A DNA stretch of 64,000 bases from Parasalinivibrio latis (GTDB lineage: Bacteria > Pseudomonadota > Gammaproteobacteria > Enterobacterales > Vibrionaceae), in assembly GCF_036825535.1 (NCBI RefSeq), contig NZ_CP098813.1, positions 682,001-746,000 of the forward strand, written 5' to 3'. The position numbers were made by a program, and so were the translations under genes. The notes beneath the pieces were generated by a model. It made no database searches. It was not told where the DNA came from and saw nothing but the letters and a program-made list of their open reading frames with translations. Position 1 is the stretch's first letter. Every line of letters begins with the position of its first letter. Shown in pieces: positions 7,722 through 16,787 of this stretch.

Positions 7722-8414
7722 ATGCAGTATTCCGCAGAAGTTCAGAATATGTGTCCCCTTTCCCGCGGGCCACAACACGCCTCTTCTCCAATTCCGGTAG
7801 AAGGCCGTTGGATTAACCCGAAAGACGTTATCGCGATTTCCGGCCTAAGCCATGGTGTCGGTGCCTGCGCACCGCAGCAAGGTGCAGCCAAACTCACCCT
7901 GAACGTTAAAAACGGCATCATCGAAGAAGCACTGATTGAGACTATCGGTTGCTCAGGAATGACTCACTCTGCGGCAATGGCGGCAGAAATCCTGACTGGC
8001 AAAACCATCCTCGAAGCGCTGAACACCGACCTGGTTTGCGATGCTATCAACGTAGCAATGCGCGAAATTTTCCTTCAGTTTGTTTACGGCCGCACACAGA
8101 CCGCATTCTCTGAAGGTGGCCTGCCAATCGGTGCAACCCTGGAAGATTTGGGCAAAGGCCTTCGCAGCCAGGTGGGCACCCATTTTGGTACCCGCGAGAA
8201 AGGTCCCCGTTATCTGGAAATGGCAGAAGGTTACATCACAAAAGTGGCACTGGATGATAACGATGAAATCATCGGCTACCGCTTTGTAAATATCGGCCGC
8301 ATGATGCAATTCATCGAAGAAGGCGTACCTGCCGGTGAAGCGATGGAAAAAGCCAGCGGGCAATATGGCCGCTTTGACGATGCCGTCCGCACTATCAACC
8401 CTCGCCACCAGTAA
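7722..8414 (+). CDS. IscU-like iron-sulfur cluster scaffold protein of the GGGtGRT module
   Basis: 230 residues of the family annotated as iron-sulfur cluster assembly scaffold protein that accompanies GGGtGRT proteins. The region resembling the NifU/IscU N-terminal fold has four cysteines as possible metal ligands: Cys11 (NMCPLSRGP), Cys49 (GVGACAPQQG), Cys77 (IGCSGMTHSAA) and Cys106 (LVCDAIN). The conserved SEGGLPIGA and EKGPRYLEMAEGY segments are family hallmarks. The ATG at 7722 gives the family's usual N-terminus (YSAEVQNM). It is first in an operon with the GGGtGRT gene 16 bp downstream, behind a fluoride riboswitch. A true role in Fe-S assembly is not established for this branch. Confidence 0.88.
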   Translation: MQYSAEVQNMCPLSRGPQHASSPIPVEGRWINPKDVIAISGLSHGVGACAPQQGAAKLTLNVKNGIIEEALIETIGCSGMTHSAAMAAEILTGKTILEALNTDLVCDAINVAMREIFLQFVYGRTQTAFSEGGLPIGATLEDLGKGLRSQVGTHFGTREKGPRYLEMAEGYITKVALDDNDEIIGYRFVNIGRMMQFIEEGVPAGEAMEKASGQYGRFDDAVRTINPRHQ

Positions 8415-8430
8415 GTCAGGAGAACATCAC

Positions 8431-9447
8431 ATGGCCATGTTTGAAAGCTATGACCGCCGTATCGACCAAATTCAGCCTGTACTGGCACAATACGGTTTTA
8501 ACTCTCTCGACGAGGCGCGGGAATATTGTGAAAGCCGCGGCGTCGATGCCTACCAGATTGCAAAAGAAACCCAACCAATTGCCTTTGACAACGCAGGTTG
8601 GGCTTATACTTTAGGCGCTGCTATTGCGCTGAAAGAAGCCGAGAAAAAAGACGGTTTGCTGTCTGCTTCTGAAGCTGCAGAATGGATTGGACAGGGCTTG
8701 CAAACCTTCTGCATCCCAGGCTCTGTTGCAGCCCAGCGTGAAGTAGGCCTCGGCCACGGACGCCTCGGCGCTCGCCTTCTGAGTGAAGAGACAGACTGCT
8801 TCTGCTTCCTTGCCGGTCACGAGTCCTTTGCCGCTGCAGAAGGTGCAATCAAGATTGCACTTAATGCCAATAAAGTTCGCCAAAAACCGCTACGCGTAAT
8901 TCTGAACGGCCTGGGTAAAGATGCGGCGTACCTGATTGCCCGTATCAACGGCTTCAACTACGTTCAGACCCAATACGACTACAACACTGGTGAACTGAAT
9001 GTTGTAAATGAGCGCCGCTTCTCCCAGGGAGCCCGAGGTGACATCAACTGCTACGGCGCAGATGACGTGCGTGAAGGTGTGGCTATCATGCATCGTGAAA
9101 ATGTGGACATTTCCATTACCGGTAATTCCACTAACCCAACCCGATTCCAGCACCCTGTTGCCGGTACATACAAAAAAGAACGCCTGGAGCAGGGCAAGGC
9201 TTATTTCTCCGTGGCCTCAGGTGGCGGTACCGGCCGTACCCTGCACCCGGACAACGTGGCTGCGGGCCCTGCGTCATACGGTATGACCGATACCCTGGGT
9301 CGCATGCACTCAGATGCCCAGTTCGCAGGTTCTTCATCAGTACCGGCTCACGTTGAGATGATGGGGCTCATCGGCATGGGCAATAACCCAATGGTAGGTG
9401 CGACAGTCGCGGTTGCCGTTGCAGTGGCACAAAGCCTGAAACCGTAA
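8431..9447 (+). CDS. GGGtGRT-family protein of unknown function
   Basis: 338 residues with the signature GGGTGRT at 264-270 (context SVASGGGTGRTLHPDN) that names the family. Other conserved-looking blocks are IPGSVAAQREVGLGHGRLG and AGHESFAAAEGA. The C-terminal part is Ala/Gly/Met-rich (MMGLIGMGNNPMVGATVAVA). There is no signal peptide or clear membrane anchor. The ATG at 8431 follows AGGAGA; a longer frame upstream overlaps the scaffold gene and is not real. It is paired with the IscU-like gene, which suggests joint work on a metal or Fe-S centre, but no reaction is known. The riboswitch upstream links it to fluoride. Confidence 0.9.
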   Translation: MAMFESYDRRIDQIQPVLAQYGFNSLDEAREYCESRGVDAYQIAKETQPIAFDNAGWAYTLGAAIALKEAEKKDGLLSASEAAEWIGQGLQTFCIPGSVAAQREVGLGHGRLGARLLSEETDCFCFLAGHESFAAAEGAIKIALNANKVRQKPLRVILNGLGKDAAYLIARINGFNYVQTQYDYNTGELNVVNERRFSQGARGDINCYGADDVREGVAIMHRENVDISITGNSTNPTRFQHPVAGTYKKERLEQGKAYFSVASGGGTGRTLHPDNVAAGPASYGMTDTLGRMHSDAQFAGSSSVPAHVEMMGLIGMGNNPMVGATVAVAVAVAQSLKP

Positions 9448-9463
9448 GCGTTGATGCATGAGT

Positions 9464-9484
9464 GGGAACAGCAAGCCTGTTCCC
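9464..9484 (+). other. Intercistronic hairpin between GGGtGRT gene and ppaC
   Basis: GGGAACAG pairs with CTGTTCCC over a 5-nt loop, 16 bp after the GGGtGRT stop; the following sequence is pyrimidine-rich with only short T runs. It may be a weak terminator or an mRNA 3'-end stabiliser that lowers ppaC-usp expression relative to the first two genes. Confidence 0.55.
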
Positions 9485-9506
9485 GCCCTTTCATTTTGGA
9501 CACTGA

Positions 9507-10442
9507 ATGATTTATGTAACCGGCCATACAAATCCAGACAGCGACTGTATCTGTGCAGCCATTGCCTGTGCAGCTTTCCTCAACGCGCGCGGCTGTAATG
9601 CCACCTCCGTCCGCCAAGGCGACCTGACTCGAGAAACACAGTTTATCCTTGATCTCACAGGTCAAAAAGAGCCTGAGCTTTGCCCGCCATTGGCAAATAA
9701 AAATGTGTGGCTTGTAGACTTTTCTGATACCAACCAGGGCCCACCTGATCTCGCCAACGCAGCCATTCTCGGCGTCATTGACCACAAGCCACTCGGTAAC
9801 CTTACCACTAAAGGGCCAGTTGAAGCCTGGATATGGCCAGTGGGCAGCACCTGTACCATTCTCTTTAACCTCATGGTTCAGGAACACTTCGAAATCGACG
9901 TATCCATGGCAAAGCTGTTGCTGGCCGGTGTTGTCAGTGACACTATCGGCCTCACATCGCCTACAACAACGCAACGGGACATCCGGGCGTGCAATCAACT
10001 GGCAATGTTGGCAGGACTGTGCCTCAGCACCTTTATTAAAGACCTGCTGATTATCAAAACGTCGATTGAAGGCATTGATCCCAACACATTGGTAAACAGG
10101 GACTTGAAAGTCTATCCGTGGGCAGGAGGAAAAATCGGTATCGGGCAAATTCAATTAGCCACGTTTGATCAGGTTCAGGACATTAAGCCCCAGCTAAATG
10201 CAGCTATGCTGAAAAGCTCAATTGAACTGGATCTTGATCTGGTTGTCCTTATGCTGAGCGATATCCGGCGGGAAGTCACACGCCTAGTCTGGCTCGGTGA
10301 CTGGGAAGAGCATCTCAGCCACCATGCTGAAAATGGGGAAATCGTCATGACGAAAACCCTTAGCCGAAAACAACAAGTATGGCCCTGGCTGCAAAATATT
10401 CTGTCTGTCAGCGGTATATCAAATCACGCTGCTAATTCTTAA
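9507..10442 (+). CDS. ppaC: Manganese-dependent (family II) inorganic pyrophosphatase
   Basis: 311 residues of the DHH phosphoesterase superfamily. N-terminal metal ligands appear in GHTNPDSDCICAA (His7, Asp11, Asp13), then Asp71 (WLVDFSD), the DHH-motif position at 92-94, AGVVSDTIGLTSP, and the substrate-binding SRK in the C-terminal DHHA2 domain (TLSRKQQVW). The enzyme hydrolyses pyrophosphate to phosphate in the cytosol. The third motif is Asp-His-Lys instead of Asp-His-His. It lies 59 bp after the GGGtGRT gene and 10 bp before usp. Pyrophosphatases are classic fluoride-sensitive enzymes, which fits the riboswitch. Confidence 0.9.
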   Translation: MIYVTGHTNPDSDCICAAIACAAFLNARGCNATSVRQGDLTRETQFILDLTGQKEPELCPPLANKNVWLVDFSDTNQGPPDLANAAILGVIDHKPLGNLTTKGPVEAWIWPVGSTCTILFNLMVQEHFEIDVSMAKLLLAGVVSDTIGLTSPTTTQRDIRACNQLAMLAGLCLSTFIKDLLIIKTSIEGIDPNTLVNRDLKVYPWAGGKIGIGQIQLATFDQVQDIKPQLNAAMLKSSIELDLDLVVLMLSDIRREVTRLVWLGDWEEHLSHHAENGEIVMTKTLSRKQQVWPWLQNILSVSGISNHAANS

Positions 10443-10452
10443 GGAGTCCAAA

Positions 10453-10881
10453 ATGTCCCCGTATAAAACGATTCTTCTGGCAGTGAACCCTAATGAAAGT
10501 GATGCACAAAGCCTGATCAAAAAAGCCTGTGGCATTGCTGCATTTCACCAGGCAAAACTGCATTTAGCCTATGTTGAACCAGGGGTTGGCGATCACAGCT
10601 ACAACGATATCGAATTTGGCCTTGCTGAATACGGAGAAGAGATCTCAGAACAACGCCTGACGCACCTCGCTTCACTGGCCAAGGATGCCGGCTATGAGAT
10701 TGCCGCTTTCCACATGGCACGAGGCGACGTTGCCCGACAGGTAAAAAAGCTCAACAACGAGCTGGGTATTGATCTGGTTATTTCTGGACACCACCATCAC
10801 CATATGGGCTGGCTTATGGGGGACATTGGCGCAGAACTTAGCAAAAAGCTGGATCGTGATCTTCTGCTGATCAAGGCCTGA
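10453..10881 (+). CDS. Universal stress protein (UspA family)
   Basis: 142-residue single Usp domain: it starts YKTILLAVNPNESDAQSLIKKA as the family does, has the HxARGDV segment and the VISGHHHHHMGWLMGDIGAEL region that corresponds to the ATP-binding GxxGxG loop but with a five-His run and without the usual glycine spacing. AAGGAG precedes the ATG by 8 bp. It is last in the riboswitch operon and followed by a strong terminator. Usp genes are among the known fluoride-riboswitch targets. The molecular role is unknown. Confidence 0.88.
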   Translation: MSPYKTILLAVNPNESDAQSLIKKACGIAAFHQAKLHLAYVEPGVGDHSYNDIEFGLAEYGEEISEQRLTHLASLAKDAGYEIAAFHMARGDVARQVKKLNNELGIDLVISGHHHHHMGWLMGDIGAELSKKLDRDLLLIKA

Positions 10882-10943
10882 CCTTCCTGTCACCGGGATC
10901 TGTTCCTTGATCATTTTTCCGGGAAATACTGCCCCAGAATCAG

Positions 10944-10975
10944 AAAACCCGCATTCGCAGATGCGGGTTTCTGTG
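10944..10975. terminator. Bidirectional terminator between usp and putP
   Basis: AAACCCGCAT pairs with ATGCGGGTTT over a short loop, between the convergent usp and putP genes; both flanks allow a U-tract. Confidence 0.85.
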
Positions 10976-11038
10976 TAATACCAATTGGATGAATTTACTG
11001 GCCAGAGATGACGGAGAATACGTCCTAGTGGTTCAATA

Positions 11039-12535
11039 TCAATCCAGTGTTTCCAATTTACGCTCGTATTGCTCAAAGCGTGTTTGAATATCCTGCGGTG
11101 CTCCGCCAGTCAATTTGCTGACAACTACGATTGCAGCACTGGCAAAAATAAAGCCGGGGACAATTTCATACACATCAAACAATCCACCGGAAAGCTGTTT
11201 CCATACCACAACAGTGATACCACCTACCAGCACACCGACGATCGCCCCTAACCGGTTCATGTCCTTCCAGAACAGGCTCAACAGCAATGCCGGGCCAAAC
11301 GCTGCACCAAATCCTGCCCATGCGTAAGAAACCAAGCCCAGCACTGTACTGTCAGGGTTCATAGCAAGCAGCAGGGCAACAATAGAAAGCGCGACAACAG
11401 CAACCCGGCCAACCATAACCACTTCCTGCGGAGACGCCTCTTTTTTGAATACCTGCTTGTAAAAATCTTCTGCCAGGGCTGAAGATGACACCAGAAGCTG
11501 GGAGTCAGCCGTACTCATGATTGCCGCCAGAATTGCTGCCAGTAAAATCCCGGCAACAACCGGGTGGAACACCGCGTTCACCAGCACCATAAAGATGGTT
11601 TCACCATCAGCCAGGTTTCCACCCATATTGGCATCCACATAAAGAATACCCACCAGGCCGATAAGAATCGCTCCTACCATGGACAAAGCCGTCCACCCTA
11701 CCGCAATGTGTCTTGCCGTATCGATGTCTCTGTTTGAACGTGCCGCCTTGAAACGTGCAAGAATATGGGGTTGCCCAAAGTAACCCAGCCCCCAGGCAAC
11801 CAGGGAGATGATCGCCACCGCGGAAAGCGGCTCGCCTTTCACATCATTCCAAAGTGTCATCAACTCCGGGTTTTTGGCCGTAAGGGATGCAGAGAGGTCC
11901 GAAAGGGAACCGTCTAGCGCGACCACAGGTACAATCATCAATGCCGCAGCCATCAGCAAACCCTGAACCAGATCCGTCCAGGATACAGCGAGAAAACCGC
12001 CAAACAGGGTATAGGAAACCACACATACCGTACCTACAACCACAGCTACGGAGTAGTCCAGCCCAAATACGGTTTCAAACAGTTTGCCACCAGCTACCAG
12101 ACCAGAACTGGTGTAGAAAAGGAAAAACAGCAAAATGAAGAAAGCTGAGATGGTTTGCAAAAGGTTGGAGCTGTCCTTGAACCGGCGGGCAAAGTATTCC
12201 GGGATAGTCAGGGCATTGTCCAGCTCAATGGTATAGGTTCTCAGGCGTTTGGCGCAGATAAGCCAGTTCAGCCAGGTACCAACCAGGAGTCCCCCCGCCA
12301 GCCACAGGGACTCCATACCAGCTGCGTAGGCATATCCGGGCAATCCAAGCAACAGCCAGCCACTCATATCTGACGCACCGGCAGAGAGTGCTGCCGGCCA
12401 GGGACCGAGGGATCGCCCTCCTAAAAAATAATCTTCAGAATTTACTGTGCGGCGGTAGGCGTAAACACCTATAGCCAGCATCACCACCAGATAAACGATA
12501 AACGTCGCACTAATCGCAAAAGTATTTTCAATCAT
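11039..12535 (-). CDS. putP: Sodium/proline symporter PutP
   Basis: 498-residue sodium:solute symporter with about 13 membrane segments. It begins MIENTFAISATFIVYLVVML and contains the conserved RRTVNSEDYFLGGRSLGPW and SAGASDMSGWLLLGLPGYAY, which contribute to Na+ and proline binding in PutP, plus AWAGFGAAFGPALL near the C-terminus. The start has GAGG upstream. It lies downstream of putA and a PutA-domain gene on the same strand, 75 bp from the latter, so proline import and oxidation are likely co-transcribed. Control by PutR is expected from the neighbourhood. Confidence 0.95.
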   Translation of the reverse strand: MIENTFAISATFIVYLVVMLAIGVYAYRRTVNSEDYFLGGRSLGPWPAALSAGASDMSGWLLLGLPGYAYAAGMESLWLAGGLLVGTWLNWLICAKRLRTYTIELDNALTIPEYFARRFKDSSNLLQTISAFFILLFFLFYTSSGLVAGGKLFETVFGLDYSVAVVVGTVCVVSYTLFGGFLAVSWTDLVQGLLMAAALMIVPVVALDGSLSDLSASLTAKNPELMTLWNDVKGEPLSAVAIISLVAWGLGYFGQPHILARFKAARSNRDIDTARHIAVGWTALSMVGAILIGLVGILYVDANMGGNLADGETIFMVLVNAVFHPVVAGILLAAILAAIMSTADSQLLVSSSALAEDFYKQVFKKEASPQEVVMVGRVAVVALSIVALLLAMNPDSTVLGLVSYAWAGFGAAFGPALLLSLFWKDMNRLGAIVGVLVGGITVVVWKQLSGGLFDVYEIVPGFIFASAAIVVVSKLTGGAPQDIQTRFEQYERKLETLD

Positions 12536-12609
12536 TCCATTTACCTCATTGTGAGCGTCTGTTCCTGACGCTCTTTTTGTTCCCCGAAACCTACAGGCGC
12601 CAGGTATAT

Positions 12610-13296
12610 TTATCCGCTTCCCAGTTCTAGCAGCGTTGCATTACCGCCTACGGCGGTAATGTTGATGGTGCGGGTACACTCAGTAACAAACCGCAGTAAA
12701 TAGACAGGGGATCCCATTGATGAAAGGTTGGCAGGATCATTTTCCGCAACCACCTGTATCAAGGCGCCTTCCCTGTGTGAGAGCGCGACATCCTTCGCAC
12801 GGGATACTTGCTCACCGCCACAAAAAGCCACGCCATCTATCCCGGGGACAGTAGCAAGTTCATGTTCACTGACATTTGCGCACTGCTGTACCACTCGATC
12901 CGGGCAGCCTGCTTTGGCAAGATCAGCAACCAGGACGCCAGCGTGTTGCGTTTCATCACACAGTACAACGGTATTTCCGGCAACCAGTGCAGCGGCAAGC
13001 TGCCCCGCCAGCGCCGTACATCCCCCACCCTGAACGAGGAATGTCCCCCTGCCGGAGCAGTAAAGTTCATTGGTTTCTCCCGTAGGCCCAGGCATAAGTT
13101 CCGTTTCTGCAATCAGTTTATTTGCCTGGGCACATTGAAATTGCACCATGTCTGCGGCTTCCGAAAATTGGCTTCCGCGATGTCGCAAGTGGTTTCCCCA
13201 CTTTTCAAGCACTGCAACCCGGGATTTAACGCCGATTTCATTCCATTGCTCCCACACCGCCCGGCTTTGCTCGATGAAAGCTTTCAATTCAGACAT
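12610..13296 (-). CDS. Split-off PutA C-terminal ALDH-superfamily domain
   Basis: 228 residues resembling the Rossmann half of an aldehyde dehydrogenase but without the catalytic Cys/Glu segments. Visible segments are LVQGGGCTALAGQLAAALVAGN and GVAFCGGEQVSRAKDVAL. It ends RTINITAVGGNATLLELG, which matches the conserved C-terminal motif (NTAAAGGNASL) of long PutA proteins, where this ALDH-superfamily domain covers the substrate tunnel. The neighbouring putA is about 1037 residues and stops before such a domain. This gene therefore looks like the missing domain encoded separately, 27 bp downstream of putA. It is usually annotated as P5C dehydrogenase, which is doubtful. Confidence 0.75.
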   Translation of the reverse strand: MSELKAFIEQSRAVWEQWNEIGVKSRVAVLEKWGNHLRHRGSQFSEAADMVQFQCAQANKLIAETELMPGPTGETNELYCSGRGTFLVQGGGCTALAGQLAAALVAGNTVVLCDETQHAGVLVADLAKAGCPDRVVQQCANVSEHELATVPGIDGVAFCGGEQVSRAKDVALSHREGALIQVVAENDPANLSSMGSPVYLLRFVTECTRTINITAVGGNATLLELGSG

Positions 13297-13323
13297 TCTC
13301 TTTCTCCTAGAACAATTAGGCAG

Positions 13324-16300
13324 TTAATGGGATACAACTGTCGGCTTGGTAAATCGGTACAGGTAGTGTGGCCCCCCGGCTTTGGGCCCGGTGCCAGACA
13401 ATCCCTGGCCACCAAAGGGCTGTACGCCAACCACAGCACCAACCTGATCGCGGTTGATGTAACAATTTCCCACCCTAGCCCGTTTCTCTATATGCAGGTA
13501 AGTCGTTTCGTTCCGTGAATGCACACCGAGCGTCAGGCCGTATCCGGTCGCATTGATTTGATCGATAACCTTGTCCAATTCATCTGCCTTGTATCGGACA
13601 ATATGAAGAACCGGGCCAAAGTTTTCAGTTTCCAGCTGGTTGATATCATCAATCTCAAAAGCGACCGGAGCGATAAAGTCTCCATCAGCGCAGTTTTCAC
13701 CTAGTTTCACTTCGTACACCAACCGACCCTGTTTTTTCATGTGCTCAACATGGGCAGCCAGCTTCATACGTGCCTTTTCATCAATGACCGGGCCAACATC
13801 GGTACTCAGCATTTCCGGCGAGCCGACTGACAATTCCGACATGGCACCTTTAATCAAAGGAATAATCCTGTCGGCTACATCTTGCTGTACAAACAGTACC
13901 CTGAGAGCTGAACAGCGCTGGCCGGCAGATGCAAAGGCAGACCGGATTACATCGCGGACAACCTGTTCTGGCAGGGCGGTACTGTCTACCAGCATCGCAT
14001 TCTGCCCGCCTGTTTCTGCAATAAGCGGTGCGGTTCCACCTCTTCGTCCAGCCAGTACACGGCTGATATGTTGAGCAGTTGGTGTCGAGCCAGTGAATGC
14101 AACACCGGCAACACGTTCGTCCGATATAACTGCTGCCCCAACACTGGCACCATCACCTGGTACAAACTGGATAACACCCGGCGGGATACCTGTCTCAAGC
14201 AGCATCTCTATTGCCCGGAATGCAATTAGCGACGTCTGTTCTGCCGCTTTGGCAATAACGGTATTACCCGCAATTAGAGCCGCAGCAACCTGCCCAATAA
14301 AAATAGCCAGCGGGAAATTCCAGGGACTGATACAAACTACAACGCCCAATCCTTCATGTTGGATCCGCATTTTCTCCCCGCGAAATGAAGTGAATACTTG
14401 CTCACTTCCAAACCGCGAATTTCCCTGTTGTGGGTAGTAACGGAGAAAATCCACTGCCTCTCTCACTTCATCAACAGCGTCCTGGATCGTTTTACCCGCC
14501 TCACGGTGGCACAAAGCCACTAATTCGGGTGTATGGCTTTCTAACCTGTCGGCCAGGGACAGCAGGAAGTGCCCCCGTTCCCTTACGGTAAGCTTCTGCC
14601 AGGCTGGTAAAGCACTGGTGGCACCATCAAGTGCTTTTTCCACTGTTTTAGTATCTGCCCAGTCAACAGCACCTATAGCGGTGCTCCGGCTATGCGGGCA
14701 GGTAACCAGGTGTGTTTTCCCAACGGACTTTTCCCCGTTAACCAACGGCATTGCGTGCCAGCGGTGGTCACCCATAAACAGGTTAACCGCTTCAGATAAG
14801 GGGACTCTCTGGCTGTCTATTGCCAGCGGCAGCCCCCATGAATTTCTGCGTAAATTTCCGAATATGTCCCCCGGCAGCGGTATCCGGTCATTATGGAAAT
14901 GGGCATGGGATTTCAGCGTCACCGAAGGGTGTTCCGTCAACTCAGAAACGGGGCAACGGGCATCCACCAAACGGTGTACAAACGAGCTGTTTGCACCGTT
15001 CTCCAACAAACGTCGAACGAGATAAGGCAGGAGATCCTTATGGCTGCCAACCGGCGCGTAAATTCTCACATCACAGCCATGCTTTTCCCGTACATGGCTG
15101 TAAAGTGCTTCCCCCATGCCATGAAGACGCTGAAATTCAAAATCACCATGGCTAGCCATTGAGGACACAGCGGAAATAGTGTGTGCATTGTGGCTGGCAA
15201 ACTGAGGGTAGAGATATCCACGAACCGGTTGACTGAGCAGAAAACGGGCACAGGCGAGGTAAGAAACATCCGTCCCTTCTTTCCGGGTAAATACCGGATA
15301 GCTTTCCTGACCGCGTTGCTGGGCCAGTTTTATCTCACTGTCCCAATAGGCGCCTTTTACCAGGCGAACCGGAATACGGTCGCCTTGCTCTTTTGCCAGT
15401 GCTGTCAGCCAGGCAAGTACTGGCAATGCACGCTTTGAATAAGCCTGTACCACCAGCCCTAATTCCCCCCAGCCTTTTATTTCCTCGTGCCGGTAAAGTT
15501 TTTCAAACAGCTTTAAGGACAGTTCAAGGCGGTCTGACTCTTCAGCATCGATGGTAATGGCTACTTTCTTTTCGCGGGCATGCTTTAAAAGGGTCAGGAC
15601 GGTTGAATACATTTCCGTCATCACCCTGTGCTCCTGGAACACTTCATAGCGAGAGTGGAGGGCTGAAAGTTTTATTGAAACTGATGGTGCAGGGCCAGAA
15701 CCGTCTTGGAGTGCTTTACCAACTGCTTCGATAGCATGCAGGTAATCTTGGAAATACTTTTCTGCATCTTCCCGGGTCAGTGCCGCTTCCCCGAGCATAT
15801 CAAACGAATAGGTATAGCCGCTTTGCCGGGGTTTACGGCCCTTATCCAAGGCTTCATGGATGGTTCTACCCAACACGAACTGGTGCCCCATGATTTTCAT
15901 TGCCTGGTTCATTGCCTTGCGGATAACCGGCTCAGACATTTTGTTTACCAAGCGGTTCAACACTGACCCGGCATTACCTTCCTGTTGCTCATCCAGGCTG
16001 ATGACTTTCCCGGTCAGCATCAGTCCCCAGGTGGACGCATTAACAAAAAGTTTGTCCGAATTTTTGAGGTGGGATTTCCAGTCTGCGACACTCAGTTTGT
16101 CTCGGATCAACGCATCAGCTGTCGCCGTATCCGGGATCCGCATCAGTGCTTCAGCCAGGCACATCAGGAGGATCCCTTCTCGTGTATCAAGGCTGTATTC
16201 AAGCAAAAGGGCATCAATAAGCTGCACGGCAGTCTTATCATTTCGAACCCTTTCTATAAGATCCGCTGTATCCTTCTCGATCCTGGTATTTTCATCCGGT

Positions 16301-16437
16301 GAGGGCTCGGCCAGCATAAGCAGCTGTTCCAACAAATTGGATTCATCTACGCTGTACTGGGGGGAAATTGCCGCCCAATGCGTCTCCAAGGGTTGATCAA
16401 AGAAGCCCGGGCCTGTGACATCCGTTGCCTTGTACAT
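13324..16437 (-). CDS. putA: Bifunctional proline dehydrogenase/P5C dehydrogenase PutA
   Basis: 1037 residues. An N-terminal helical arm leads into the FAD proline dehydrogenase barrel (about 100-490) with VSIKLSALHSRYE, ITIDAEESDRLE and VRLVKGAYWDSEIK; then the NAD P5C dehydrogenase (about 520-1020) with WNFPLAIFIGQ, AETGGQNAML and the catalytic Cys near 842 (SAGQRCSALRV). It oxidises proline to glutamate with channelled P5C. There is no N-terminal ribbon-helix-helix domain, so unlike E. coli PutA it is not an autorepressor. The start at 16437 has GAGGTGG upstream and matches Vibrio PutA N-termini; the frame open to 16506 is not used. It is followed by the split domain gene and putP. Confidence 0.95.
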   Translation of the reverse strand: MYKATDVTGPGFFDQPLETHWAAISPQYSVDESNLLEQLLMLAEPSPDENTRIEKDTADLIERVRNDKTAVQLIDALLLEYSLDTREGILLMCLAEALMRIPDTATADALIRDKLSVADWKSHLKNSDKLFVNASTWGLMLTGKVISLDEQQEGNAGSVLNRLVNKMSEPVIRKAMNQAMKIMGHQFVLGRTIHEALDKGRKPRQSGYTYSFDMLGEAALTREDAEKYFQDYLHAIEAVGKALQDGSGPAPSVSIKLSALHSRYEVFQEHRVMTEMYSTVLTLLKHAREKKVAITIDAEESDRLELSLKLFEKLYRHEEIKGWGELGLVVQAYSKRALPVLAWLTALAKEQGDRIPVRLVKGAYWDSEIKLAQQRGQESYPVFTRKEGTDVSYLACARFLLSQPVRGYLYPQFASHNAHTISAVSSMASHGDFEFQRLHGMGEALYSHVREKHGCDVRIYAPVGSHKDLLPYLVRRLLENGANSSFVHRLVDARCPVSELTEHPSVTLKSHAHFHNDRIPLPGDIFGNLRRNSWGLPLAIDSQRVPLSEAVNLFMGDHRWHAMPLVNGEKSVGKTHLVTCPHSRSTAIGAVDWADTKTVEKALDGATSALPAWQKLTVRERGHFLLSLADRLESHTPELVALCHREAGKTIQDAVDEVREAVDFLRYYPQQGNSRFGSEQVFTSFRGEKMRIQHEGLGVVVCISPWNFPLAIFIGQVAAALIAGNTVIAKAAEQTSLIAFRAIEMLLETGIPPGVIQFVPGDGASVGAAVISDERVAGVAFTGSTPTAQHISRVLAGRRGGTAPLIAETGGQNAMLVDSTALPEQVVRDVIRSAFASAGQRCSALRVLFVQQDVADRIIPLIKGAMSELSVGSPEMLSTDVGPVIDEKARMKLAAHVEHMKKQGRLVYEVKLGENCADGDFIAPVAFEIDDINQLETENFGPVLHIVRYKADELDKVIDQINATGYGLTLGVHSRNETTYLHIEKRARVGNCYINRDQVGAVVGVQPFGGQGLSGTGPKAGGPHYLYRFTKPTVVSH

Positions 16438-16787
16438 AGTGTCCACCTCGTGATCCGGATCCATCGCCGTTGGTTTCCCCCAGTGCTTTACCCTGTAGAA
16501 ACACACTCAGCCATGGACTCGTTACATATATGTTGCAATTGGCGGCATTTTATTTCGCATTATGACGGAAGGTCTTTCATAATCCTCCGGCATCATTTCA
16601 AAATCCTCCAATGGATAACAAATGTGGCGCTCGATCAGCCAGAGCTTTTAACAGGCAGCCCTGAATTATGCGCAACCTATCGCATTATTTTGAGTATATA
16701 AAATGGTGTGATTATCGAAGGAGGGAAGTCTTTTTCAGTGCCCGGGATCCCATCACTCTTCCCTGAAACCTGCATATTGAACAAAGA
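16438..16787. promoter_or_regulatory. putA upstream region
   Basis: 350 bp between putR and putA, both leftward. It should hold the putA promoter and PutR sites. The AT-rich stretch near 16690-16720 is the most promoter-like part, but no operator could be defined. Confidence 0.4.

Noticed and set aside
12610..13296. Annotation as a functional 1-pyrroline-5-carboxylate dehydrogenase
   Set aside because: It has no catalytic Cys/Glu motifs and is less than half the length of an aldehyde dehydrogenase; the PutA C-terminal motif explains it better.
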